Source: Hyphomicrobiales bacterium
GTDB taxonomy: Bacteria; Pseudomonadota; Alphaproteobacteria; Rhizobiales; Rhizobiaceae
Length of the DNA: 64,000 nucleotides
Direction: 5' to 3'
Assembly: GCA_900465915.1 (NCBI GenBank)
Contig: UBKJ01000004.1
Location: 62,001 to 126,000 of the forward strand
Below are positions 30,882 through 38,655 of the stretch, piece after piece. The notes beneath the pieces were generated by a model, which was given only the letters and a program-made list of their open reading frames with translations, was not told the origin of the DNA and ran no database searches. A program made the translations under genes and the position numbers. The stretch's first letter is position 1, and each line of letters opens with the position of its first letter.

Positions 30882-30910
30882 TTGACGCCCGGGGGAATCG
30901 GCCCTACATC
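30882..30910 (+). promoter_or_regulatory. Promoter of the thiamin operon
   Basis: TTGACG (30882-30887) and TACATC (30905-30910) with a 17-base spacer. Transcription would start about ten bases before the TPP riboswitch, the expected layout. Confidence 0.6.
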
Positions 30911-30920
30911 TTTGGCCAGC

Positions 30921-31013
30921 AAAATTCGTTGGGGCGCCGCAAGGCTGAGAGACGCGATCCGCGTCGACCCATTGAACCTGATCCGGGTCATACCGGCGTA
31001 GGAAACGGAATTT
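30921..31013 (+). promoter_or_regulatory. TPP riboswitch (THI element)
   Basis: The THI-box landmarks are present in order. GGGGCGCC opens P2, GGCTGAGA is the pyrimidine-sensing J3-2 core, and the second half reads ACCTGATCCGGGTCATACC followed by GGCGTAGGAA. The closing P1 pairs AAATTC (30922-30927) with GGAATTT (31007-31013). It binds thiamin pyrophosphate and shuts off the operon. A TTTCC-GTTC-GGAAA hairpin 45 bases downstream lies just before the thiD ribosome site (GAGAGACGG), which points to control of translation rather than a classical terminator. Confidence 0.95.
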
Positions 31014-31085
31014 GGCGTGTCTCGCACGGGGTTCCGCACCCCTTCCATGGCCGCTCGATTTCCGTTCGGAAAGAGAGACGGCCTG

Positions 31086-31940
31086 ATGGACCATAAACGA
31101 GACTTCCCTTCCCATACGCAGAGGGCGGACGGCGCGGTGCCGGTCGCCGTCACCATCGCCGGCTCGGATTCCGGCGGCGGCGCGGGAATTCAGGCCGATC
31201 TCAAGACCTTTTCCGCGCTCGGCGTCTATGGCGCGAGCGTGATCACCGCCGTCACGGCGCAGAACACGCGCACCGTCAGCGCCGTGCATGACGTACCGGC
31301 GGAGATCGTGCGGGCGCAGATCGAGACGGTATTCGGCGACATCGCTGTCGACGCCGTCAAGATCGGCATGGTGTCGGTTCCCGAAACCATCGCTGCCATC
31401 GCCGAAGGCCTCGCCGGCTTTTCCGGGCCGGTGGTGCTGGACCCGGTGATGGTGGCGAAATCGGGCGACCGGCTTTTGAGCGAAACCGCCATCGCCGCCT
31501 TGCGCGAAAGGCTGATCCCGCTCGCCACGCTTCTCACCCCCAACCGGCCGGAAGCCGCCTGCCTGCTCGACGCAGCCCCGGCGCAAAGCGACGTGGAGGC
31601 CGAAATGCAAGGCTGCGCGCTGCTGAAGCTCGGCGCGAAGGCGGTGCTGATGAAGGGCGGCCATGCGGAGGGCGCGGTGTGCGCCGATCTGCTCATCCGT
31701 CCCAACGCGCCGGCTTTGCGGCTGGAAGCGCCGCGCATCGCGACGAAGAACACCCACGGCACCGGCTGCACGCTGTCCTCGGCCATCGCGGCGGGGCTGG
31801 CCAGGGGATTGCCGCTCGAACAGGCGCTGGCCGAGGCGCATGGCTGGCTGCACGAGGCGATCCGCGCCGCCGACCGGCTGCATGTCGGCCACGGTCACGG
31901 GCCGGTGCATCATTTCCACGCGCTGTGGGAGACGGTCTGA
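31086..31940 (+). CDS. thiD: Hydroxymethylpyrimidine / phosphomethylpyrimidine kinase
   Basis: A 284-residue ribokinase-fold enzyme that phosphorylates HMP twice to HMP-PP, the pyrimidine half of thiamin. ATG 31086 (MDHKRDFPSH) follows GAGAGACGG; upstream in-frame codons lie inside the riboswitch leader. Substrate-binding AGSDSGGGAGIQADLKTF, the segment MVSVPETI, and the anion-hole and catalytic signature THGTGCTLSSAIAAGLA are intact. The TGA overlaps the thiO start (TGATG). First gene of the operon, so ThiD translation is the direct target of the riboswitch. Confidence 0.95.
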   Translation: MDHKRDFPSHTQRADGAVPVAVTIAGSDSGGGAGIQADLKTFSALGVYGASVITAVTAQNTRTVSAVHDVPAEIVRAQIETVFGDIAVDAVKIGMVSVPETIAAIAEGLAGFSGPVVLDPVMVAKSGDRLLSETAIAALRERLIPLATLLTPNRPEAACLLDAAPAQSDVEAEMQGCALLKLGAKAVLMKGGHAEGAVCADLLIRPNAPALRLEAPRIATKNTHGTGCTLSSAIAAGLARGLPLEQALAEAHGWLHEAIRAADRLHVGHGHGPVHHFHALWETV

Positions 31941-32932
31941 TGCGGGTCGTAATCATCGGCGCGGGCGTGGCGGGGCTGGCCACGGCGGCGGAATTCACCG
32001 ATCAAGGCCATGCCGTCACTATCGTCGCGCGCAGCCCGCGCATCGGCGCGGATTGCTGCTCATGGCTGGCGGGCGGTATGCTCGCGCCCTGGTGCGAAGG
32101 CGAAAGCGCGGAGGAGCCGGTGGTGCGGCTCGGCCAGCAGGCCATCGACTGGTGGGAGCGGCACGTCTCCTGCGTCCGGCGCGAGGGCACGCTGGTGCTG
32201 TCGCATACGCGCGACATGAGCGAGTTGCGCCGCTTCGCCCGCCGCACCGAGGCTTTCGAGACCGTCGACGCCCCGCGCATCGACGCGCTGGAGCCGGACC
32301 TCGCCGGGCGCTTCCGGCAGGGCCTGTTCTTCGCCGGCGAAGGCCATCTCGACCCGCGCAAGGCGCTGGCGGAACTAGCCGAAAACCTGCGGAACAAGGG
32401 CGTCGTCTTCCATCTTGGCACGGAGGCGAAGGACGCCGCCATCGACGCCGATATCGTCGTGGACGCGCGCGGGCTTTCCGCCCGCGACGAACTGCCCGAC
32501 CTGCGCGGCGTCAAGGGCGAGATGCTGGTGGTGCGCTCGCGCGACATCGATTTGCACCGCCCGGTGCGGCTCCTGCATCCGCGCATTCCGCTCTACATCG
32601 TGCCACGCGGCGACGGCGTGCATATGATCGGCGCGACGATGATCGAAAGCGACCAGCGCGGCGCGATCAGCGTGCGCGCCACGCTGGAGCTTCTGAGCGC
32701 GGCCTATGCGCTGCATCCGGGCTTCGGCGAGGCGGAGATACTGGAGAGCGGCGTCGACGCCCGCCCCGCCTTTCCCGACAACCTGCCGCGCGTACGCCGG
32801 CGTGGAAACACCATCTTCGTCAACGGCCTTTACCGGCACGGTTTCCTCCTGTCGCCGGCCGTGGCGCGCGCCGCCGTTGCGGCCGCGACCGCGCCGGAAA
32901 CCGCAACCGAACTTGTGGAGATATTGCCATGA
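31940..32932 (+). CDS. thiO: Glycine oxidase ThiO
   Basis: FAD-dependent DAO-family oxidase of 330 residues that turns glycine into the dehydroglycine (iminoacetate) needed for the thiazole ring in aerobes without ThiH. N-terminal Rossmann motif VVIIGAGVAGLATAAEF, a middle segment typical of ThiO (DCCSWLAGGMLAPWCEGE), and a C-terminal FAD contact in NGLYRHGFLLSPAVA. Coupled to thiD and thiS by overlapping stop and start codons. Oxygen-dependent, which suits an aerobic alphaproteobacterium. Confidence 0.93.
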   Translation: MRVVIIGAGVAGLATAAEFTDQGHAVTIVARSPRIGADCCSWLAGGMLAPWCEGESAEEPVVRLGQQAIDWWERHVSCVRREGTLVLSHTRDMSELRRFARRTEAFETVDAPRIDALEPDLAGRFRQGLFFAGEGHLDPRKALAELAENLRNKGVVFHLGTEAKDAAIDADIVVDARGLSARDELPDLRGVKGEMLVVRSRDIDLHRPVRLLHPRIPLYIVPRGDGVHMIGATMIESDQRGAISVRATLELLSAAYALHPGFGEAEILESGVDARPAFPDNLPRVRRRGNTIFVNGLYRHGFLLSPAVARAAVAAATAPETATELVEILP

Positions 32933-33126
32933 ACATCGTTTTGAACGGCGAGGTTCAGCAGACCGCCGCCGCCGACCTCGCGGCGCTGCTCGCCGAAATC
33001 GAACTCAACGAGGCGGTGGTGGCGACCGCGCTCAACGGCGACTACGTGCCGGCGGAAGACCGCGCCGCGACCGCGCTTCGCGACGGCGACCGGATCGAAG
33101 TGCTCGCCCCGATGCAGGGAGGCTGA
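32929..33126 (+). CDS. thiS: Sulfur carrier protein ThiS
   Basis: A 65-residue ubiquitin-fold carrier ending in the diagnostic Gly-Gly (LAPMQGG). The C-terminus is adenylated (ThiF or MoeB, not encoded here) and thiocarboxylated, then gives sulfur to Thi[21 protein letters not shown] is the family start, and [10 protein letters not shown] the middle signature. ATG overlaps the thiO stop, and thiG follows after one base, so the three are translated together. Confidence 0.95.
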   Translation: MNIVLNGEVQQTAAADLAALLAEIELNEAVVATALNGDYVPAEDRAATALRDGDRIEVLAPMQGG

Positions 33127-33127
33127 C

Positions 33128-33898
33128 ATGCTGGAATTCTATGGAAAGACCTTTGAAAGCCGGCTGCTGCTCGGCACGGCGCAGTACCCCTCGCCCGCCA
33201 TTCTAGCCGACGCCGTGCGCGCGTCGGGCTGCGGCATCGTCACCGTGTCGCTCAGGCGCGAAAGCGGCGAGGCGCGCGCGGGGCAGGATTTCTGGGCGCT
33301 GATCCGCGAACTCGGCGTCGCCGTACTGCCCAACACCGCCGGCTGCCACACGCCGCGCGAGGCGGTGACCACGGCGAAAATGGCGCGCGAGGTGTTCGGC
33401 ACCAACTGGATCAAGCTCGAAGTGATCGGCGACCACGACACGCTGCAACCCGATCCCTTCGGGCTGGTCGAGGCGGCGCGCGCGCTTTGCGACGACGGTT
33501 TCGAGGTGTTTCCCTATATGAACGACGACCTCGTGGTGGCGGAAAAGCTGCTGGAGGCGGGCTGCAAGGTGCTGATGCCGTGGGGCGCGCCGATCGGCTC
33601 CGGGCGCGGGCTCAACAACCCTTACGCACTGAAAACGATGCGCGCGCATTTTCCCGACGTTCCGCTGGTGGTGGACGCCGGCGTCGGCGTGCCGTCGCAT
33701 GCGGCCGCCGCGATGGAGATGGGCTTCGACGCGGTGCTGCTCAACACGGCGGTGGCGAAGGCCGGCGACCCCGCCGCCATGGCGCGCGGCTTCGCGCTCG
33801 CCATTCAAGCCGGGCGGCTCGCCTATGAGGCCGACCCGATCGAGGCGCGCGACATGGCCGCGCCCTCCACTCCCCTCATCGGAAAGGCGTTTCTGTGA
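33128..33898 (+). CDS. thiG: Thiazole synthase ThiG
   Basis: A 256-residue TIM-barrel enzyme that condenses deoxyxylulose phosphate, dehydroglycine and ThiS thiocarboxylate into thiazole phosphate. The active-site lysine forming the Schiff base lies in [10 protein letters not shown]. The phosphate site reads [11 protein letters not shown], and [18 protein letters not shown] is typical. ATG 33128 directly follows thiS. Its TGA overlaps the thiE ATG. Confidence 0.96.
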   Translation: MLEFYGKTFESRLLLGTAQYPSPAILADAVRASGCGIVTVSLRRESGEARAGQDFWALIRELGVAVLPNTAGCHTPREAVTTAKMAREVFGTNWIKLEVIGDHDTLQPDPFGLVEAARALCDDGFEVFPYMNDDLVVAEKLLEAGCKVLMPWGAPIGSGRGLNNPYALKTMRAHFPDVPLVVDAGVGVPSHAAAAMEMGFDAVLLNTAVAKAGDPAAMARGFALAIQAGRLAYEADPIEARDMAAPSTPLIGKAFL

Positions 33899-34509
33899 TG
33901 GCTCTCGATCCCTTCTATCCGATCTTCGACAGCGCGGCGTGGTTGGAGCGCATGGTTCCGCTCGGCGTGAAGCTGGTGCAGTTGCGCGTCAAGGACAGGC
34001 CGGAGGCGGAGCTGCGCGCGGAAATCCGCGCCGCGCGCGAAATCTGCGCCGCCCATGGCTGCCAGTTGATCGTCAACGACTACTGGAGACTGGCGCTGGA
34101 CGAAGGCTGCGACTTCATCCATCTCGGGCAGGAAGACCTCGACGCGGCCGATCTCGACGCCATCGCCAGAGGCGGGCTGAAGCTCGGCGTCTCCAGCCAC
34201 GATCCCGACGAACTCGACCGCGCGCTGGCCGTAAAGCCGGATTACGTGGCGCTCGGCCCGGTCTATCCGACCATCCTCAAGAAGATGAAATGGCACGAGC
34301 AGGGCCTGCCCCGCCTTGGCGAATGGAAGGCGCGGCTGGGCGCGATCCCGCTGGTCGGCATCGGCGGCATGAGCGTCGAGCGCGCGCCCGGCGTGTTCGA
34401 GGCCGGCGCGGACATCGTCTCGGTCGTGACCGACATCACCCTCAACGCCGACCCGGAAGCCCGTGTGCGCGAATGGATCGCCGTCACCCGCCCCTACGCC
34501 AAAGCCTGA
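33898..34509 (+). CDS. thiE: Thiamin-phosphate synthase ThiE
   Basis: A 203-residue TIM-barrel enzyme joining HMP-PP and thiazole phosphate to thiamin phosphate. I take ATG 33898 ([11 protein letters not shown]), overlapping the thiG stop; a GTG three bases earlier is in frame. KLVQLRVKDRP, IVNDYWRLALDEGCDFIHLGQEDL, ALGPVYPTILKKMKW and VGIGGMSVERAPGVFEAGADI are family landmarks. The sequence is of the rhizobial subtype, with NDYW where many ThiE have NDR. Confidence 0.92.
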   Translation: MALDPFYPIFDSAAWLERMVPLGVKLVQLRVKDRPEAELRAEIRAAREICAAHGCQLIVNDYWRLALDEGCDFIHLGQEDLDAADLDAIARGGLKLGVSSHDPDELDRALAVKPDYVALGPVYPTILKKMKWHEQGLPRLGEWKARLGAIPLVGIGGMSVERAPGVFEAGADIVSVVTDITLNADPEARVREWIAVTRPYAKA

Positions 34510-34524
34510 CAAGGACATGAACCC

Positions 34525-35487
34525 ATGAAAAAGCTGCTTCTGGCCTCGCTTTTCGCCATCGCCGCCGCCTCGCCGGCGCTCGCCGCCGACAAGCTGAAGC
34601 TGATCCTCGACTGGTATGTGAACCCGGACCACGGGCCGATCATCGTCGCCGACAAGCTCGGCTACTTCAAGGATGCGGGGCTGGACGTGGATATCGTCGC
34701 CCCCGCCGACGCCTCGACGCCGACCAAGATGGTGGCCGCCGGACAGGCCGATCTCGCCGTCTCCTACCAGCAGCAGGTGCATCTGCAAGTGCATGAGGGC
34801 CTGCCGCTGATCCGCGTCGGCACCTTGATCGACTCGCCGCTCAACTGCCTGCTGACCCGCGACGACGGCTCGGTGAAGGACATCGCCGACCTCAAGGGCA
34901 AGAAGGTCGGCTTTTCGGTGGCGGGCGTGGAGGAATCGCTGCTCGGCACCATTTTAGGCCAGCACGGGCTGAAGCTTTCCGACGTGGAACTGGTCAACGT
35001 CAATTTCTCGCTCGCGCCGGCGCTGATGTCGAAGCAGGTGGACGCCGTCATCGGCGCTTACCGCAATGTGGAATTGAACCAGATGGCCGCCGAAGGCGTG
35101 CCCGGCAAATGCTTCGACGTGGAGGAGGAAGGCGTGCCGGCCTATGACGAGCTGGTCTATGTCGCCAATCCGCAGAAGCTCGACAAGGCGGAGCGGGACA
35201 AGATTTCCCGCTTCCTCGCCGCGACCGAGAAAGCGGCGCAATATATCGTCAATCACCCGGACAAGAGCTTCGACGTCTTCGCCTCCTACAGCACGGAACT
35301 CAAAGACGACCTGAACAAGCGCGAATGGAAGGACACGGTGGCCCGCTTCTCGCGCTCGCCGGCCGGCCTCGATTACGGACGCTGGAGCCGCTACGAGGCC
35401 TATCTGAAAGAGCATGGCCTCGTCCCCTCCATCCTGCCGGTGGAAAAGCTCGCCGTGGACGTGAACGCACCGGAGGCGAAGCCATGA
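34525..35487 (+). CDS. thiY: ABC transporter substrate-binding protein for thiamin pyrimidine precursor (ThiY-like)
   Basis: Periplasmic binding protein (320 aa) of the NMT1/ThiY family. Signal peptide MKKLLLASLFAIAAASPALA, cleaved before ADKL. The mature start LKLILDWYVNPDHGPIIVAD and the DASTPTKMVAAGQADLAVSYQQQ stretch are typical of ThiY, which binds formylaminopyrimidine, a base-degraded thiamin product. The next gene, tenA, encodes the enzyme that processes that product, which strengthens the call. The gene sits in a TPP-controlled operon. ATGA overlap with tenA. Confidence 0.9.
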   Translation: MKKLLLASLFAIAAASPALAADKLKLILDWYVNPDHGPIIVADKLGYFKDAGLDVDIVAPADASTPTKMVAAGQADLAVSYQQQVHLQVHEGLPLIRVGTLIDSPLNCLLTRDDGSVKDIADLKGKKVGFSVAGVEESLLGTILGQHGLKLSDVELVNVNFSLAPALMSKQVDAVIGAYRNVELNQMAAEGVPGKCFDVEEEGVPAYDELVYVANPQKLDKAERDKISRFLAATEKAAQYIVNHPDKSFDVFASYSTELKDDLNKREWKDTVARFSRSPAGLDYGRWSRYEAYLKEHGLVPSILPVEKLAVDVNAPEAKP

Positions 35488-36230
35488 CGGAGCCGCAGCC
35501 GCATTTTTCGTCCGAACTCTTCACCCGCCTGCGCGCGGCGACGCTCGCCGACTGGAAGCCTTATGTCGAGCATGAATTCGTGCACCGGCTCGGCGACGGC
35601 ACGCTGCCCAAGGCGGCTTTCCTGCATTATCTCAAGCAGGATTACGTCTATCTGCATCATTACGCCCGCGCATGGGCGCTGGGCGTGGTGAAGGCCGCGA
35701 CCTTGCGGGAGACGCGGCTCTGCGCCGACACCATGCACCGGCTGGCGCATGCCGAACTGCCGCTGCATGTCGGCGTCTGCGCCCGCGAGGGGATCGACGA
35801 GGAAGAGCTTTACGCCACGCGCGAGGAGCCGGAAAACCTCGCTTATACGCGCTATGTGCTCGATTGCGGCCAGTCGGGCGATTTCCTCGACCTCATCACC
35901 GCGCTCGTCCCTTGCGCGCACGGCTATGGCGAGATCGGCCTGCGGCTTTCCGCCGTCGCCGCGCCCGGCACGCCCTATCGCGAATGGATCGACACTTATT
36001 CTGGCGAAGGCTATCAGGCCATGTGCCACACGGTCGGAAAGCTGTTCGATCAGGCGGCCAAGGACCGCATCGGCGCGGATTTCGAGAAAAGCCCGCGCTG
36101 GCCGCGCCTGTGCGAAATCTTCGCCACCGCCAGCCGCCTCGAAGCCGATTTCTGGGGGATGGGGCTGAAAGCAGTTTCAGGAAAAGTGGAGGCCGGTTTT
36201 CCGTCCGAAACTGCGGAAAAGGAAAAATGA
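35484..36230 (+). CDS. tenA: Aminopyrimidine aminohydrolase / thiaminase II (TenA)
   Basis: A 248-residue all-helical TenA protein that hydrolyses aminopyrimidine from degraded thiamin to HMP, feeding ThiD. The catalytic cysteine is probably C144 in LVPCAHGYGEIG. Glutamate and aspartate side chains in ADFWGMG near the C-terminus and YLKQDYVYL complete the site. The last 20 or so residues after EADFWGMGLKA are variable and may be disordered. ATG 35484 overlaps the thiY stop. It lies between the binding protein and permease genes, so uptake and processing are linked. Confidence 0.93.
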   Translation: MTEPQPHFSSELFTRLRAATLADWKPYVEHEFVHRLGDGTLPKAAFLHYLKQDYVYLHHYARAWALGVVKAATLRETRLCADTMHRLAHAELPLHVGVCAREGIDEEELYATREEPENLAYTRYVLDCGQSGDFLDLITALVPCAHGYGEIGLRLSAVAAPGTPYREWIDTYSGEGYQAMCHTVGKLFDQAAKDRIGADFEKSPRWPRLCEIFATASRLEADFWGMGLKAVSGKVEAGFPSETAEKEK

Positions 36231-36241
36231 AAGCTGTCTGA

Positions 36242-37030
36242 ATGACGAACCCGCTCCAGTCCCGCTCCCGCCAGTCCCATACGCGTATGAGACGCATCGT
36301 CGACGGAATCCTGTCGGCGGCGGCGGCGGTCGCGCTGTGGCAGGCGGTGGTGACGCTGGCGGGAACGCCGCGCTTCATCCTGCCCGGCCCGCTGGACGTG
36401 TTCTACGCGCTCACCGGCAATGCGGCGCTGATCGCGGAGAACGCGGCGGCCACCATCGGCGAGGTGCTGGGCGGGCTGGCACTGGGCGGGGCGGTGGGCG
36501 TCGTCGCCGCGATCCTCCTGATGATGTCGCCGCTGGCGCAGCGCCTCGTCATGCCGGCCATGGTGTTCAGTCAGGCCATTCCGATCTTCGCGCTCGCGCC
36601 GATCCTGACGCTGTGGCTCGGCTACGGGCCGGCCTCGAAGATCGCCGTCACCGTGCTGATGATCTTCTTTCCGGTGGTCTCCACCTTCTTCGACGGGATG
36701 ATGCGCACGGAACGCAGCCTGATCGACGCGGCGGAAATCCTCGGCGCGGGGCGGATGGCGATCCTGTTCCGCATCCGCATTCCGGCGGCCTTTCCGGCGC
36801 TGGCCTCGGGCCTCAGCCTCGCCGCCGTCTACGCCCCCATCGGCGCGGTGGCGGGCGAATGGGTGGGCGCGTCGAAGGGGCTGGGCTATCTGATGCTGCT
36901 CGCCAACGGCCGCGCCAAGGTGGACCTGATGTTCGCCTGCCTGTTCGTGCTGGCCGCCTTCACCATGCTGCTGCACGGCGTCATGTCCTATTTCGCGCGC
37001 AAGCTCGCCGCCTGGCCGAAAAAGGCATGA
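36242..37030 (+). CDS. thiX: ABC transporter permease ThiX-like
   Basis: A 262-residue inner-membrane permease of the BPD_transp_1/SsuC type with about six hydrophobic segments. The EAA loop reads AAEILGAGRMAILFRIRIP, the contact point for an ATPase. It starts 11 bases after tenA and is followed immediately by a strong terminator. The partner ATPase (ThiZ) is not encoded in the operon, so it must come from elsewhere, or another ATPase is shared. Expected substrate: formylaminopyrimidine delivered by ThiY. Confidence 0.88.
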   Translation: MTNPLQSRSRQSHTRMRRIVDGILSAAAAVALWQAVVTLAGTPRFILPGPLDVFYALTGNAALIAENAAATIGEVLGGLALGGAVGVVAAILLMMSPLAQRLVMPAMVFSQAIPIFALAPILTLWLGYGPASKIAVTVLMIFFPVVSTFFDGMMRTERSLIDAAEILGAGRMAILFRIRIPAAFPALASGLSLAAVYAPIGAVAGEWVGASKGLGYLMLLANGRAKVDLMFACLFVLAAFTMLLHGVMSYFARKLAAWPKKA

Positions 37031-37058
37031 AAAAACCGGCGGTCGCCCGCCGGTTTTT
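37031..37058. terminator. Bidirectional terminator between thiX and the aldehyde dehydrogenase gene
   Basis: A 12-base-pair stem: AAAAACCGGCGG (37031-37042), loop TCGC, then CCGCCGGTTTTT (37047-37058), starting directly after the thiX TGA. T tracts on both strands let it serve the thiamin operon and the convergent dehydrogenase gene that ends at 37077. Confidence 0.95.
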
Positions 37059-37076
37059 CACATTTATCGCCGCTTA

Positions 37077-38510
37077 TCAGGCCAGCGTATAGGCCGTCTT
37101 GACCGTAGTGTAGAACTCGGCGGCGTAGCGGCCCTGCTCGCGCGGGCCGTAGCTGGAGCCCTTGCGGCCGCCGAAGGGCACGTGGAAATCCACGCCCGCC
37201 GTCGGCAGGTTGACCATCACCATGCCCGCTTCCGCATTGCGCTTGAAATGGGTGGCGTATTTGAGGCTGGTCGTGCAGATGCCCGCCGACAGGCCGAACT
37301 GGGTGTCGTTGGCGGTGGCAAGCGCCTCGTCGTAATCCTTGACCCGGATGACGGCGGCGACGGGACCGAAGATTTCCTCGCGGCTGATGCGCATCCGGTT
37401 GTCGGCCTCGGTGAACAGCGCCGGCTGGAGATAGAAGCCCGGCGTCTCGCGGTTGAGGCGCTCGCCGCCGAAGGCGAGCTTCGCGCCTTCCTTGCGGCCG
37501 ATCTCGATGTAATCCATGTCCTGCTTGAGCTGGCTTTCGTCCACCACCGGGCCGATATGCGTGCCGGCCTTGAGCGCGTCGTCGACCACGACCGTCTTGA
37601 GCTTCTCGATCATCGCCGCCACGAACTTGTCATGGATACCTTCCGTCACGATGATGCGCGAGGAAGCCGTGCAGCGCTGGCCGGTGGAGAAGAAGGACGA
37701 GTTGACGACCGATTCCACCGCCACGTTGAGGTCGGCGTCGTCGAGCACCACGACCGGGTTCTTGCCGCCCATTTCGAGCTGGAAGCGGCGGTTATGCTCG
37801 ATGGAGGCGGCGGCCACGCGCTTGCCGGTGCCGGTGGAGCCGGTGAAGGTGATGGCGTTGACGTCGGCGCTGTCGAGGATGGTCTGGCCGACCACCGAGC
37901 CCTTGCCCATGACGAGGTTCAGCACGCCCTTGGGCAGGCCGGCGCGGTGCAGGATATCGACGATGGCCCAGGAGCAGCCCGGCACGAGGTCGGCCGGCTT
38001 GAAGACGACGGTGTTGCCGTAGCAGAGCGCCGGCGCGATCTTCCATGCGGGAATGGCGATGGGGAAGTTCCACGGCGTGATGATGCCCACGACGCCGACC
38101 GGCTCGCGGGTGATCTCGACGCCGATGCCTGGACGCGCGGAGGGCAGCACTTCGCCCGCCAGACGCAAGGCTTCTCCGGCGAAGAAGTCGAAGATCTGGC
38201 TGGCGCGGATCGTCTCGCCGATGCCCTCGGCCAGCGTCTTGCCTTCCTCGCGCGACAGCAGGCGGCCCAGCTCGTCCTTGCGGGCGAGGATTTCGTCGGC
38301 CGTCTTGCGCAGGATGGCGTGGCGCTCCAGAATGCCCGAACGCGACCAGGCCGGGAAAGCGGCCTTGGCGGCGGCGATGGCCGCCTTGGTGTCCTCGGCG
38401 GTGGCGCGCGCGTAAGCGCCCACGACGTCGTTGGTGTCGGACGGGTTGATGTTGGCGACGCCGTCGCCGCCCACCCATTCGCCCGCGATCAGGTTCTGAT
38501 GAATCGTCAT
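37077..38510 (-). CDS. NAD(P)-dependent aldehyde dehydrogenase, probable 2-oxoglutarate semialdehyde type
   Basis: A 477-residue soluble enzyme of the ALDH superfamily. Active-site residues are all present: N148 (TPWNFP), K171, E246 (LEMGGKNP) and nucleophile C280 (TGQRCTASSR). The C-terminal FHVPFGGRKGSSYGPREQG and general pattern resemble alpha-ketoglutaric semialdehyde dehydrogenases of sugar-acid breakdown (arabinose, glucarate, hydroxyproline routes). Succinate or other semialdehydes remain possible. The LacI-family regulator gene immediately upstream and a palindrome 17 bases before the ATG suggest sugar-dependent induction. No other catabolic gene is in view, so the pathway cannot be named. 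Confidence 0.88.
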   Translation of the reverse strand: MTIHQNLIAGEWVGGDGVANINPSDTNDVVGAYARATAEDTKAAIAAAKAAFPAWSRSGILERHAILRKTADEILARKDELGRLLSREEGKTLAEGIGETIRASQIFDFFAGEALRLAGEVLPSARPGIGVEITREPVGVVGIITPWNFPIAIPAWKIAPALCYGNTVVFKPADLVPGCSWAIVDILHRAGLPKGVLNLVMGKGSVVGQTILDSADVNAITFTGSTGTGKRVAAASIEHNRRFQLEMGGKNPVVVLDDADLNVAVESVVNSSFFSTGQRCTASSRIIVTEGIHDKFVAAMIEKLKTVVVDDALKAGTHIGPVVDESQLKQDMDYIEIGRKEGAKLAFGGERLNRETPGFYLQPALFTEADNRMRISREEIFGPVAAVIRVKDYDEALATANDTQFGLSAGICTTSLKYATHFKRNAEAGMVMVNLPTAGVDFHVPFGGRKGSSYGPREQGRYAAEFYTTVKTAYTLA

Positions 38511-38526
38511 GTGAAACTCTCCCGGC

Positions 38527-38541
38527 GTCCGTTAACGGAAC
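38527..38541. promoter_or_regulatory. Candidate LacI-family operator before the aldehyde dehydrogenase gene
   Basis: TCCGTTAACGGA (38528-38539) is a perfect 12-base palindrome with central TTAA. It lies 17 bases upstream of the dehydrogenase start and 115 bases downstream of the lacI-type gene, the right size and symmetry for a LacI/PurR-family dimer. Confidence 0.55.
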
Positions 38542-38655
38542 GCGGCGCCGACGGCCGCGCCCTTCCTGACATACGGCCACCCTCTTCGACCATCGACGGC
38601 CGAATTGCAAGACGCCATTGCGCGAGAAGGGCAAAAAGCCGGGCTTGGGCGCGTT

